In this document: piece after piece, positions 11,473 through 23,008 of the stretch
How positions within the stretch are numbered: the first letter of the stretch is position 1
Layout: every line of letters starts with the position of its first letter
Source: Hymenopellis radicata
Lineage: Eukaryota; Basidiomycota; Agaricomycetes; Agaricales; Physalacriaceae
Length of the DNA: 41,663 nucleotides
NCBI GenBank assembly: GCA_015501595.1
Contig: JADNRX010000451.1
Location: 1 to 41,663 of the forward strand
Reading direction: 5' to 3'
Notes under the pieces: model-generated
Database searches by the model: none
Told to the model about the DNA's origin: nothing
What the model saw: the letters and a program-made list of their open reading frames with translations, nothing else
Made by a program: the position numbers and the translations under genes

Positions 11473-11807
11473 CTACAATCATCCTCAACAGAAAGCGTCC
11501 AGCTCGCTCAGACTGCCAAGAGGTACCACCTATTCGGCAGAATATTGGGTAACTTGATTCCTCTTGTAGATTGGAGTTCGCGGCTGAGACACAGAATAGT
11601 CTGCGACGAACTCGCTAGCAAAATTTTGGTTTCGCATTCTAGCACGCGTCCTTTTCAAGTAAGTTACGCGCAAGGCATACTGATTCCCGAAGACTAATCA
11701 TCAGCTCTAGCTCACTCTCGTCGAACGCTTGAAAGACTATCGCAGGTGATTGAAGACCTTAGATTTGAATCTTGCTACATTGAATTGAAACCAGTTGGAT
11801 TCCAGGC

Positions 11808-13540
11808 ATGGCGGATACAGCAACTATCGAACGTTGCCCCAACTGCGCCCTTCTTTTGCTTCGGCCCAAGGACGCCGTCGAGCCGCGCACAGCACGCGTA
11901 GAGGAACTCCTCCGTCAAAATCATCCTCCGCTTGACATCGAACTTTCCGCCTTCCGCAAGGTTGCGGAGGACACGCGCACTGCTCTCGAAGATCTGGACT
12001 TGAAGATTGTTCAGGCACAGGAATTGCTAGAGAACCTCCTCTCAGCACGCCAACAAGCGCAGTCGCGTCTCGAGGACGCGAAGTCAATCCTCCATCCCAT
12101 GCGTTCCATCCCCAGTGAACTGCTCGCGGAGATATTTCATCATTGCATCCCAAAAACCTACCGCCTTCGCGAACTCGACGCGCTCAACCCGCGAGGAGCA
12201 CCTTGGCTTTTCTCTGAAGTTTGCCGTCGTTGGAGAGAGCTTGTGCTCAATACCCACAGCTTTGGACGCACCTCCTACTTGATTTTGACAAGCATTTGGG
12301 ACACATTACGAAGCGCCAGTGCGCGTATAAAGCGGCTCTCTTCATCCAGCGGTCTCGAGGTCTCCTCATGGATGTTTATCTTGGCAGCATCGAGAGCGTC
12401 GCAGATCATCCAGTACTCCCGGTCCTTGAAGCTGGTATCCCTCGGTGGAGGTCCCTGAGTGTGGACCTTCCGTGGGTATCGTTGCAGTCTCTATCTGGTC
12501 ACTGGTTTCTAAGTCTTCAAAGGCTTCAGCTGCATGACGATGAATCGGACTTCATTGAAAATGTTGATGTCTTTCAGCCAATGCGGGCACCTGTCCTTCG
12601 TGACTTCGAAATGATTACCCGTGAATCGTGGCAGGCCTTAGAACATGTCCTGTTTCCTTGGTCTCATCTTACCTCCGTCACGTGTTTCCCTGCCTTCGAC
12701 GTGGAGGCTTTGAATCATTTGCGTACCATGGCGGAGTTAAAGGAGCTTGATGTCCTGGCCAGTTCCGAAACTCATACTCCCATTCACGATATTGTTTCAC
12801 TTCCGAAGCTTCACCACCTCTCCATAACGGAGCTAGGCAATAGTCCAGGACGTAGCAAGGAATTTTTCTCCTCATTGGCGATCTCCGCTCTGCTTGAACT
12901 CACCCTCGCATTTTCGAGGGAGTCAGTCACCCACTTTCCGACATCACCCCTCCCGCTCGGGAACCTGATCAAGCTGGATATCACTTGCGGGATGAATTCG
13001 CACGAGGAGAACACGCAGTCGCTCTTGAATTTCCTCACCCTTACCCACCACGTCAAATCGTTGCGCCTTTCTGATGATGCGATGACACTCGAGTTTGTTG
13101 ACGGTCTCAATCTTGATAAGCTCGCGGGCGGGTCGCCTGTCAGGCTGCCAAGTCTGCGCTTCTTGGACATTGGCGAATGCCTATTTGCTCCTACCCTCAA
13201 CAATGACCTCGACCCGCTCTTCGAGATGCTGTATTCTCGACTGCCAACAGTGGTGGCGGAAGGGACGAAGGGTGGGGAGCAGACAGTCAAGGCTAACACT
13301 TCGTGTAATGCTGGCATGGACGGCAATGGGCAGAGTGCGGCCACGAATGAGACTGGAACGCAATTTGATACTACAGGATCCAGGTTGGACTCGAGGGGCC
13401 ATCGCAGGTGTCTGGAAAGGGTACGGATTCCACGCGCGTTGTATGTTCAGACGAGAACAGAGTGGCAGGAAACTTTTCTTGAGCTGACATCGAGGGTAGA
13501 GCTAGAATGTGCCGTTACTATTGACGACATTGATTCCTAG
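11808..13540 (+). pseudogene. F-box-like protein, copy B (single frameshift)
   Basis: ATG at 11808, two bases after a 5'UTR intron (GTGATTG...TTCCAG, 11746-11805). The N-terminus has C10-x2-C13, then a coiled coil (LEDLDLKIVQAQELLENLL) and an F-box (LHPMRSIPSELLAEIF...EVCRRWREL). Near 12252 one C is missing from the codons for Thr-Pro before QLW, so the first frame ends early. In the -1 frame the protein runs cleanly to the TAG at 13538-13540, ending VTIDDIDS. Corrected length would be about 577 aa, like intact copy C. This is one lesion in over 1.7 kb, so sequencing error or a strain polymorphism is a real alternative to pseudogene status. Confidence 0.75.
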
Positions 13541-13677
13541 AAACATGTATTTCCATAGTTGACATATGATAGCGGAAGATCATTATTCACTACGGTTCAA
13601 CTGTTTCGAGTAGTGCCCGTAATTCTAACCAGTCGTTTTTCCGAAGAGCTTATTCGTGCATCCCGCTTCGGTTGAAA

Positions 13678-15572
13678 ACATGGAGGTAGAAAGACGCCAC
13701 GCCTGTGACCCGTCATGTGAGGTGACTGTTTCGAGAATTTCCGAACTGAGCCGACCTACCCTTTCCGCCTCCCACCATGAAGCGTCTTCTGGATTTCGCT
13801 CGGCGTTGTAGCATCTAGTCTCAGGGCTACGCAGGAAGGACGATAAAAGCTTGCAGGTGGCTTTCGGGGGAGTACTTATGGTTTAGCAAACCAGTACGTT
13901 TATTAGGCGCGATTGGACTCAACGAAGTTGACGCCTTCTAGTGACTGGTATACCATCGTGAAGGAAATTGCTCCTATGTCGACATCATCTGAATCTTTCG
14001 ACGGTCCCTTCGAAACGTCGTCACACAAGCAAAAGTCTATCTACGGCGGCGCCTTCCCTTGCAGGCAGAAATTTAAACAAATGTGGGATACACGGTAATT
14101 GGCGAGCGAGGACTATTACTCGACCTGTCATTCAAGGAATCTTTCGAATGCGGTATGCCCCTTCAAAGCTTCGTCTGTTTGGCTTTGCTCATCACTAATA
14201 GCTGGACAAATTCCGCACTCTCAAGCGTATTCGATGGACCTGAGCGGACTGGTTTTTGCTCCCTGCCACCATGCCGCCAAAGACGAAATTTCTCGTCCAA
14301 TTTCCGTCGTTCCGCGGATGTTGGTGCCAAGCTTTGAAGGAAGGAAGACAAAGTCACGCCGAAGGACATCGGATTAACGTGGGGCAAGGGCAAGTTCGTT
14401 GAACCGGTACGTTTTGTTTTCTGCCTGGCGTTCAAGTCTACTAACGCTTTCTAGTACTGCCGCTAGGAAAGTGGTCCCGTCTATTCGCTATCGGACGGTC
14501 GCAAATGCGAGGTTACAGACCGAGTGTTTGTCAATGGCCATAGCTTGCTATTCCCCGGGCTAAATTCTTCCCAGGATAAACTGGCATCTCGGAAACTATC
14601 TGTTCGCTTTCGGCGGCGCGTGCACCAGATATTGGCGAGCCCCTCTGTGCAGTATCCCGCCAATATCCCACTCATCCTTACGCGTGTCCGAAACCTTCCC
14701 AATCGACCCATATCCTGCACAACCACAAGGCAAAACGATCTTGACTGCTGCAAGGAGACATAATCTTGGACAGCCAAATACCGCTGCGACGCCGATAGGA
14801 GACGTGAGCATCCTGGTAGGCTAGCGGCTGGCTTCGCTTGGACTTTGGTGGTGGTGATGTGCAACCCGCGTCTTGTGGATGTGTTGACACTCACGGGAAC
14901 AATGCTAGTTCCAACCCTATATCGCCTTTTCCAATTTCACCTATTAGTATTAACAGTGGGCCCATGTCTCATCGTCATCGCGCGCTTGTCATTTATACCG
15001 CGTTCAACTCAGTCGGCCGTGGTCGCCTTCCCCACAGAGAATGTTAAATATCTAGGAGAAAGACAGCTGCGAGACCAGTCCCAATACAAAGGCTTCGTAA
15101 CTCGCAGTAAATGGTATGTCCCTTCTATACGTGCGTACAATTCATTGATGCTCTACTATCTAGCGCACAACGAATCTCACCTCCCAATACAAAGACATCG
15201 TATTGATGACAATTAACTTCACTGTTCTCTGCGTTCCTTTTGGGTCCTCCGTCGAACGATTGTGTATGTTCTTTGCATACATTGCCATCATCCTCACGGA
15301 CCGTTGCTCTTAGCGTCTCGTGCGACCGATGCGGCTGATGACGCCAATGGAGGTCTACGTGTGCTCGACTCCTGTTTCCCGATGCCGCCATCAACGTTTT
15401 ATGGTGTTAGTCAAGCGTTAGTAGAAATTTCCTTCATATCTGTAACGCATTCTGACCGTCGTCTAGCATACCTTTTGGTGGTCCCGAGCTGATCAGCTGT
15501 GGTATCGATGCCCACTTTGTTAGAGGATTGTTCGGCCTACCTACCTAGCGGCGCAGAAGCGATGATATGTCA
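13678..15572 (+). repeat. dispersed repeat family R, copy 3
   Basis: It begins ACATGGAGGTAGAAAGACGCC just after F-box B's 3' region. It shares with copy 2 the MKRL... start (13777), the intron-like GTACGT...CTTCTAG (about 13894-13940), the block reading DWYTIVKEIAPMS, a second intron-like GTATGC...CTAATAG (about 14152-14201) and the MPPKTKFLVQF stretch (14271). The MPPK stretch and the final intron-like segment are shared with all copies. It extends further right than copy 2 and ends with the CCTACCTAGC block of copy 1. A stop in the first exon-like stretch and frame changes show it is not an intact gene. Confidence 0.55.
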
Positions 15573-16374
15573 CGTCTCCTTTTGGGAAGCAGTGGTCGAG
15601 CAACGCAATATGTAAGTAGACTCTTTGCTACCAATTTGAATCTCAAGCCAATGTTCATGCGATGTAGCGCTGTGTATACGGCCTTAGTTAATGATCTTCT
15701 CTTGCCTTTGGCATGCTTCTGGTGTGGCTGTGGATACCACTTTCGCATATACACGCGTCGATGTCGCTAGGCTGGAGATTGGTTCAACGCTACCCCCTTC
15801 CCATCTCATTCTAGTGCTTTCTACTACGTCGGGAGTACCAAAGGAGGGCAGCTGGCTTGATTCCTTACAGACGTCCGCACTGTCGAGAATTGTACTGTCA
15901 TAGGCAAGAATGGTTAAACATTCCTCGGGGAAGCGTATCCAGGCGGGACCTTGTTGGGTAATGCTTTTGGTCGATAACGTCAGATATGTGCACTCGTCCA
16001 CTGGCCTGCTGTTGAGGAAGATCCTCAATTCTCGCCACCTTCGTCCGTCACTCCGTCTGGAGTCATCGCAATTCTAGCTGACGGTTGGCACTCTCAAGTC
16101 AAACGGCTTTCAGGCGCGCATCGGTCGTGACGTCATAATCGCGCCCACCAGACATCGCTTCGACCTTATTCGACGTCGAGTCCGCGTAAAGGAGCGTCAT
16201 TAGGCGCGCCTCTCTTGACGCTGCTCCCGCCTACGCTAGTGTCGTTCATACAAACGTTGGCAAAATTTGTATATGAACCGACTGCTCTGAAATATGTCCG
16301 TTCACTGTGCCTATCGTAGTTGACGAGACAAGTGTGTGTCTCTGTACTCGCAGAGCCTACATCTTTCTGTCTAC
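15573..16374. other. intergenic, no recognisable gene
   Basis: An antisense open frame of about 114 codons (15684-16028, minus) is the longest here but has no recognisable motif. Nothing else is supported. Confidence 0.35.
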
Positions 16375-16377
16375 TAG

Positions 16378-16620
16378 AGCTTTGCCGCCGCTTTCCTTTC
16401 TATTAGGCTTGTCCTCGAACAGATGTCGACGGCGGGAGCCATCCTTGCACACGCCTTGTGCACGTATACCGAACCCATAGGTGATTTCCTCGACCAGGGT
16501 GGCCAAGCGGAATATGGGGTGACGGTTCTTGCGAGATACGAATCCACGGACTTTGATTTGAGTCATGGAGCAGATGAGGCATTTGTGCGGTTGCCTATGA
16601 TCATGATTGCGCGTTGGTGA
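16378..16620 (+). pseudogene. third fragment of the CxC...SPRM-type family, X-C
   Basis: After a plausible acceptor (CTACTAG) the frame reads SFAAAFLSIRLVLEQMST, then IGDFLDQGGQAEYGV. These line up with TATFQAAFDLL and TADYFNNGGQVAF of copies X-A and X-B. The family's SPRM N-terminal block and the LPKC...RR block are not seen intact, so this is a partial copy. It sits upstream of F-box C, just as X-B sits upstream of F-box A. Confidence 0.45.
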
Positions 16621-16858
16621 GAATTGAATGAGTGGGTTATGTGCGGAGTCGGAACGATAAGAGTCTGATAGACTAGGGAGGGATGAATCGAGGATGAATT
16701 TCTTGATATGACGATCACTAGGGCCAAAGTCGTCTTCTTGTCCTACAGTATGCAGATTGGACCATCTTGAAATGTACAATGACGATGCAATCTTTTCGGT
16801 GCGAGCTGAGGAGGCAAGTAGACAGGATCGAGGAGGCGTTTGCCAGATTTGGTCTTAG

Positions 16859-16884
16859 CACGTGGGCGTTCCTCTCTTTCTCTT
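16859..16884 (+). promoter_or_regulatory. shared CACGTG block upstream of F-box C
   Basis: CACGTG at 16859-16864 followed by GGCGTTCCTCTCTTTCTC, about 310 bases before the ATG of intact copy C. An intron-like GTAAGTTACTTTCG...GACTAG near 17033-17088 lies between it and the ATG and has counterparts upstream of A and B. Confidence 0.45.
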
Positions 16885-17167
16885 TGACGATCATTCAAGT
16901 TGAGACCGTTCTGCCCGCTGAGAGGTATCACCCGTTCCAGTTCCTCTCATCCGTAGCTGAGACCCACAGCAGAACTGGACAGAGAAATTAGTCGTCGACA
17001 CGCTCAGCACTTTGGTAACGCGTCCAGTTCAAGTAAGTTACTTTCGATTATACGCGATACGTATGCGAGACTAATGATCAGGACTAGCTTACTCTAATTG
17101 AACACTGAAAGAGAGGTGAAAGGACTCGGTTTTGCATTGAACTGAAACTAATCAGTGAGTTCCAGGC

Positions 17168-18910
17168 ATGGCGGATACTACGAATGCAAAATACTGTGCC
17201 AACTGTTCCTGCGTTTTACTTCAACCCGGCGAGGAAGCCAGTGGGAAGCGCACAGCGCGCGAGGAAGAACTTTTCCGTCAGAACCATCCTCCGCTTGACG
17301 TGGAGCTCCCCGCTTTTCGCAAGATTGTGGAAGACAGACGTGCCGCTCTTGAGGACTTGGACTCGAAGATCTTCCAGGCACGACAGTTGCTAGAAAATCT
17401 CCTCTCGGCACGCCAGCGCGCAGAGTCGCACTTCGAAGCTGCGAAATCTGTCCTCCATCCCCTGCGTTCCATCCCCAACGAACTTCTTCTCGAGATATTC
17501 AGTCGTTGTATACCGGAAATTTTCAGTGACGAAGATCCCGACGCGCTCGACCCCAAGGATGGACCCTGGTTGTTGGCTCGGGTCTGCCATCGCTGGAGAG
17601 AGCTCGCGGTCAATACGCCACAGCTCTGGACGCATCTCCGGCTTGACTTCGACAAGCACAGAAGGCACATCTCAGATCATCAGTGTGCCTACAAACTCGG
17701 CGTGTTTACTGAGCGGTCGAGAGGTCTCCCTATGATGGTTTATCTCGGCAGCAAGGACAGTATCGAGTACCATCCGGTCCTGCCAGTTCTTGGAGCCAGC
17801 ATACCTCGTTGGCGGCATCTGCTAGTAGACATTCCACGGTCATCCCTACAGCGCCTTTCCGGAAACAACTTTTCGATGTTGCGAACAATGCTGCTACAGT
17901 ACAATGACGAGAACCAGTGGCATCTAAACCTTGATGTTTTCAAGTCGGCAAGCGCACCTGTTCTTCGCAGTTTGGAGGTAGCCGCTGAGGAACCCTGGTA
18001 CGCTTTGGAGCATGTTGCGTTTCCTTGGTCTCAGATCACCTCTATTATGTCTTTTCCGGCGTTCGACACCGATGCTTTGAACCGTTTGCGTACCATGGCG
18101 AACTTGGAAGAGCTTAGTGTTGTTAACACTGGAATTTACTGGCATACTCCCCTTCATGGCAATGACGTTTTGCTTTCGAAACTTCGCCGCCTTACCATGA
18201 CTGAGAACATATATGCCCCCGGCGGTAGCAAAAAGTTCTTCTCCATATTGACAGTCCCCGTTCTGTCTGAACTCGCCCTCGAATATCGCGCCAAATCGGT
18301 GCTCCACTTTCCAACATCGCCCCTCCCGCTCGGGAACCTGACCAAGCTGTCTATCGCTTGCGATATTAACTCGCACGTTGAGAACACCCAGCATATCCTG
18401 AGCTTCCTCACCCTCACCCACCGCGTCGAATGGTTGCGCCTTTATGATCTCAACATGACAATCGAGTTTGCTGACGGCCTCAATCTCGATAAAATCACGG
18501 ACGGGTCGCCTGTCAGGCTGCCATCTCTGCGCTTCTTGGACATTCACGAATGCGGATTTGCTCCTGCGCTATACAGTGATCTCGACCCGCTCTTCTACAT
18601 GTTATATTCCCGGTCAGCCGTGGCGGTGGAAGGCAAACAGGCGGCGGAGGAGACAGTCATTGCTAATGCTGGCATGGACGGCAATGGGCAGAATGCGGCC
18701 ACGAATGAGATTGGAATGGGGTTTGATACAAGATCCAGGTTGGACTCGGAGGACCATCGCAGGTGTCTGAAAACACTGCGGTTTCCGCGTTGGTTGTACG
18801 TTCACACGAGAAAAGAGTGGCAGGAAGCTTTTCTTGAACTGACATCGAGGGTAGAGCTAGAATGTGGTGTTACCATGAGAGACACTATTGTATTTCCACA
18901 ATGCTCATAA
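17168..18910 (+). CDS. F-box-like protein, copy C (intact, 580 aa)
   Basis: Uninterrupted 580-codon frame from ATG 17168 to TAA 18908-18910. Cys10-x2-Cys13 may be half of a metal site. Residues about 50-95 form a heptad-like coiled coil. The F-box covers about 96-158 (LHPLRSIPNELLLEIF...WLLARVCHRWRELAV...QLWTHL). The rest has LRR-like segments (LRRLTMTE, LPSLRFLDIHEC) and a conserved RRCLKTLRFPRWLYV block near the end. F-box proteins usually bind Skp1 and pick substrates for an SCF ubiquitin ligase; the substrate is unknown. The start is supported by copies A, B and D and by a 5'UTR intron (GTGAAAG...TTCCAG, 17116-17165) ending two bases before the ATG. An amidohydrolase fragment follows on the same strand. 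Confidence 0.88.
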   Translation: MADTTNAKYCANCSCVLLQPGEEASGKRTAREEELFRQNHPPLDVELPAFRKIVEDRRAALEDLDSKIFQARQLLENLLSARQRAESHFEAAKSVLHPLRSIPNELLLEIFSRCIPEIFSDEDPDALDPKDGPWLLARVCHRWRELAVNTPQLWTHLRLDFDKHRRHISDHQCAYKLGVFTERSRGLPMMVYLGSKDSIEYHPVLPVLGASIPRWRHLLVDIPRSSLQRLSGNNFSMLRTMLLQYNDENQWHLNLDVFKSASAPVLRSLEVAAEEPWYALEHVAFPWSQITSIMSFPAFDTDALNRLRTMANLEELSVVNTGIYWHTPLHGNDVLLSKLRRLTMTENIYAPGGSKKFFSILTVPVLSELALEYRAKSVLHFPTSPLPLGNLTKLSIACDINSHVENTQHILSFLTLTHRVEWLRLYDLNMTIEFADGLNLDKITDGSPVRLPSLRFLDIHECGFAPALYSDLDPLFYMLYSRSAVAVEGKQAAEETVIANAGMDGNGQNAATNEIGMGFDTRSRLDSEDHRRCLKTLRFPRWLYVHTRKEWQEAFLELTSRVELECGVTMRDTIVFPQCS

Positions 18911-19030
18911 GTAATTCTAACCGGTCGTCTTCTGGACCAATCCCGCTTCGAATGAATTCGAGATCTCGGTTCTCTGCTTCTTACTTCCACGACCACCGAC
19001 GCGTACCCACCGCCGCAGCCGACAACGACG

Positions 19031-19345
19031 ATGGCGAGGCGCAAACCGGATTATCGGAAACTGCACTCAGTGCCCTCCCCACCGCCTGGAGTTAGCGACA
19101 GAGATCGGTCCGACGGGAACGCGCCCTACTACGCTGTTAAAGACGGCGACATTGCGCCCAGTCAGTTCCATGGTGACCTTTTGCTCGACGGACGGAACCG
19201 TCGACGCCGGCGCATATGGCGACGAGCTGGACGTCGTCTGCGTTCAAGGAGCATGGGTTTCGTGTGCGTCTTTTCGTGTCATTTCCATCTAGTCTTCTGA
19301 CTTGACCGCAGTAGCGTCGACCTGCATTCCAAAGCCACGATCTCG
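19031..19345 (+). pseudogene. amidohydrolase 5' fragment, AH2
   Basis: ATG at 19031 starts MARRKPDYRKLHSVPSPPPG. Further on, HGDLLLDG and a frame-shifted match to YGDELDV...GAWVS precede a short intron-like segment (GTGCGTC...CGCAGTAG) and VDLHSK, the position of the family's VDLHSH metal-binding motif. It is the N-terminal end of a metal-dependent amidohydrolase (CE9-like by memory of basidiomycete proteins). Compared with AH3 the middle is deleted (no NATWWTGR block), the last His is replaced, and nothing of the catalytic barrel follows. Confidence 0.55.
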
Positions 19346-19490
19346 ATGAACCCACTCGCCTCATTCGGCCTTTCATCTCGACTACTCCTCCAGTCGCCTG
19401 TGAACAGAATTATTTCTGACTCGGCCTCGGTCCCAGTCTCGACGGATACCTACGAAAGAGATTATTTGGCGGATCGCTCTTCCAGCCCGG

Positions 19491-19513
19491 TTCCTACCTA
19501 CCTACCTACCTAC
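19491..19513. repeat. CCTA microsatellite
   Basis: Five to six units of CCTA ending just before CATTCGC. The reverse complement (GTAG units) occurs at 29278-29299 next to a similar AACCGG flank, so the two stretches look like inverted relatives. Confidence 0.7.
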
Positions 19514-19807
19514 CATTCGCAGACGTCATCTCTATTTATTTGGTACGGGAATGGGTAAGTTATCCTGTTACTGGATCTTTATTAAAAGAGGCTTACCTTG
19601 TTCTCTTTCGATAGTGTTTACATTTAATTCGGTTCGTCTACTAACAACTCTGCTTTCGCCTCCGTCCTCGTATGAACCGGGCAGAGGTGAAATCGCGCCA
19701 TAAAACGATGTCATTAAATTGGTATGCCGTCCTAGTACTTCAGGCTGCTTTTTTGGATTACTCACATCTCTACAACAGCGTTCCTCAATCCCGTTTTTTC
19801 CAGCACC

Positions 19808-20018
19808 GCACGACGGCGGCTAGCCCACGGCGGTCGAAGAGATTGCAGCCGAATGCCTCTGCACAGTCTTCGAACGAGATTAACAACCCCGAGTTCAACG
19901 GATTCCGTGGGTGGACCACCGCCAAAGCGCCAACGTCCGACCAGCGGAATGGTGTCGAAGAAGCATCCAGGTCGTAGTTTGCCCGTGGTGGAAGACGCTG
20001 TAGCATCGGGGCGTTTAT
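19808..20018 (+). repeat. direct repeat S, unit 1
   Basis: About 200 bases reading through CGGCGGTCGAAGAGATTG and GATTCCGTGGGTGGACCACC. Unit 2 at 20814-21024 is a clear copy in the same orientation. One frame in both reads DSVGGPPPKRQRPTSGM followed by VEDAVAS or VEDSVAS, which may be a true coding relic, but no family is recognised. Confidence 0.6.
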
Positions 20019-20813
20019 CAAGGATGTATAGGCGGTTTTACGTGTGATGCGAATGGTGGTCTGTCATAATGTCAGTACGATGGTTGGGATACTGAGAGAC
20101 GACCTTGACTGGCGATATCTGGGACAAATTAAGAGTGGTACGTAGCTGAGTGTCAACTCTTTCTTGAAGATATTTATTGTTTCGTAGGGCTCATTACCAT
20201 TCGTGGCGCACGGGCGCGGCCCGGGATATCTTCATGTCGATGAGTGCTCTTAAGGATGGGACAGAGGAGCGTACTGGACCGTAGAATGGCGTACGTCGAC
20301 GCTTTTGGCATTTACCTATTTGCTGCGTTGTCATGACCTTGAGGACCGCGTCTTTACGCCCAATCTACGGAGGATGTCACGAGATTGAGCATCTACGTGT
20401 CCTTCCCGATAGGGACTCAGGTTAGTATGCCGAGACTGGTGAGTCTTGAGACTTGAGTCCCGTGGCTGGAGTACGCTTTGCCCCGGCCTAACCTTTGCTC
20501 CCTGCTACTAACTGACCTGTAATTCTAGGTTTGAAACAGCCCGACTTGTGATATAACGACCGAGCCGGGGTGCGATTTAGAATCTTTGATTTTCTCGGGG
20601 GTGAGGTGGCAAGTCGGCACACGTCTTGGGCTTCGATTTGATCCATGTTATCTCCAGGGGCTTGAGGGACTGGAATGATATTATATGGGGCGGAAAAGAA
20701 TGAAGGCGTATATGGCGAAGCATAATGGACGTTACGAGGATGAGGGCAAGGATGAACGTAGGCGAGCGTGCTCTGGCTCTACATCCCAAGAGTTCGTCGA
20801 CTCCACTAACGTG
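20019..20813. other. spacer between direct repeats, no recognisable gene
   Basis: Contains GT...AG intron-like stretches (for example GTACGTAGC...TTCGTAG near 20139-20188) that could belong to an unidentified decayed gene begun in repeat S unit 1. No open frame of useful length or recognisable motif was found. Confidence 0.3.
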
Positions 20814-21024
20814 CAGCCACCGACCGTCCGGCGGTCGAAGAGATTGTAGTCGCTGCCTTTGTACAGTCTGTTGTCGCTTCGAACGAGGTCTGCAACGACG
20901 ACTTGAACGGATTCCGTGGGTGGACCACCACCAAAGCGCCAACGTCCGACCAGAGGAATGGCTTCGAAGGAACATCTAGCTCGTAGTTCGCCCGCGGTGG
21001 AAGATTCTGTGGCGTCTCCTCCCG
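20814..21024 (+). repeat. direct repeat S, unit 2
   Basis: Copy of 19808-20018 about 1 kb downstream. It has many substitutions but retains the PPPKRQRPTSGM reading. One unit is more diverged in its first 60 bases. Confidence 0.6.
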
Positions 21025-21282
21025 CAGTAGGTCGTTTCCCGGTACTAGATTTTGGGCTACTATTCTATATATTCACGGTTGTTTAATTACTACTTCAAAT
21101 GATTGAAATGTATCCTTACTGTACATATTGTTTTACTGTCCATAGAATTATACTTTCCAACTCGACCGATTCCATGTGACGAACCGATGATCCATACGCG
21201 CAGGCAAGAAAAACCCAAAGCAAACCGTAACAATTATGTTACATACAAAACAGTTCAAACCTGTGTTGCTCTGAATACTCAT

Positions 21283-23008
21283 CTATGCACCACCATCGTC
21301 TGCATCATCGTATTCGTCGTTGTCGTCGACGTTAGCACCACATTCTACTTCGAATATGGCACATATATCCCTCCAACGCTGGACCTTGTTGATGTATAAC
21401 CAACGTGGAACCCGTATTGTCTGCAAGCAGCTGCGACGATGGCGCAACGTCAATCCAGGCGGATGCAGTGAGCGTATTTGGTTGAAGGCATCGCTGGGGA
21501 TATCCGGACCAACACCCGACTGGGAGACATGGATGGCTTTCGTTTCTGTTTCCTCCAAGTCTATCATCCTAGATTCCAGCATGTCGAATATGGGTGCGAT
21601 ATCGGCTTCAAGGCTGGCATGGCAGGTGCATTCCACGACATCCAGGATACGAAGGAATGGCAACCTGGTCGGACCTGATTGCAAGGATTTCTCCAATACA
21701 GTCAGACCAACGAAGAAGTCCGCTGTCATGCAAATGTCGTCCACGCGTAACTGCTCCACACAGCGGGTGAGGGAGAGGAAGTCCAAGAGATTATTGGTAT
21801 TGTCCGCATGCCAGCCCATGGCACCTGTGATGTCCAGTTTCACCAGCTTCTCTGCTGCACCGGCGCCAAATGTCGGGAAATGAGCAACTCGCTTTTTGAC
21901 TGGAAACCTGAGTTCTAGTTCGTGGAGATTGGGGATCGTCAAAGACGAGAAGAATTCCCTCCCGCGACCCGGTGCTGCCGCGGCGTCTTCAGCGAGAGGC
22001 GGTGAAGGTTTGTCAACGACAACATAGTTTCGATGGGAGCGTAACCAGACGACACAACGACCTCCAGGTCTTTTAGGTTCGTCATCCTGCGAAGATACTC
22101 GAAGCCATGCACGTCGAAGGCAGGATATTCGTTGACAGTGAGGAACTGTGTCCAGGGAAGTTGAACCCGTTCAAGGGCTTGCCAATGAGGTTTTGACTGG
22201 AGACTCGAAGTGCGGGTGCATTCGAGCCGAAAAGATCGAGGTTCGTATCCCGGTCGTCCTCCGCGTGATGATAGATCTCTAGGACGCGTAGGTTTAGGAA
22301 AGGATTGCCGGAGAAGTACTGTAAGGACGTTCGAGGAAGGTCCACCCAAAGGCGCTCCCAACGAGGGATGCTGACCTCTAGTACAGAGAGGACCGGGTGG
22401 TCAAGAAGGCACTCTTCGCTGCATAAGTAGACTGTCATGGGAAGGCTTTTAGACCGTTCGATGAAGAGCCCTGTTTTGTAGGCGCACCGACGCCATGTTA
22501 CATCGCGACGCTCGTGCTCGTAAAAATTAAGCAACAAACATGTCCAAAGCCTGGGCGACTGGAGGGCAAGCTGCCTCCAACGGCGGCAGACGTGAGTCAG
22601 AACCCAAGGCGCCATCCGAGGATTGAGTGAATCATAGTAATCGTCCAATGGGTCCTCCACGATTTGACTACAGTTCTGGAAAACTTCAGAAAGGACTTCG
22701 TTAGGAACACGGCGTAGGGGGTGAAGGATGGCCTCTGCGTCCTCGAAGTGCGACTGCGCTTGATTACGTGCAGAGATGAGGTTATCCAATGTTTCCCTAG
22801 CCCAGGCTATCTTTCGGTCGAGATCCTGAAGAACGATGGGCGTGTTCTGGAGGACACGGCGCAAATCGGAGATTTCGCGGTCAAGCGGAGGCTGGTTCTG
22901 ATGAAGGAGTTCCGTTACGCGTGGTGTGCGCGTCTCGTTGGCTTCTTCAGGCGGAACCAAGAGGAGAGTACAATTGGTACAGAGCCTCACGGCTGAGGTA
23001 TCGGTCAT
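21283..23008 (-). pseudogene. F-box-like protein, copy E (two frameshifts)
   Basis: The minus-strand ATG at 23006-23008 lies two bases after a 5'UTR intron (GTGAAAG...TTTTAG, 23067-23011). It opens MTDTSAVRLCTNC with Cys10-x2-Cys13, a coiled coil (LQDLDRKIAWARETLDNLI) and an F-box (LHPLRRVPNEVLSEVF...THVCRRWRQL). Around 22200 several bases are lost where relatives read RVLEV, moving the frame to SKPHWQALERVQLPW. A second net loss near 21985 moves it to the frame that runs to the stop at 21283-21285. The C-terminus is acidic (DDNDEYDDADDGG). Two lesions make it a likely pseudogene. It stands between the + and - strand subfamilies in sequence. Confidence 0.75.

Noticed and set aside
12811..13344. 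177-codon open frame on the minus strand inside F-box B
   Set aside because: It lies antisense to a clearly coding family region, and similar antisense frames exist under other F-box copies at the same place, which is a by-product of codon bias.
15684..16028. 114-codon minus-strand frame
   Set aside because: No motif, no ordinary start context and no paralogue support.
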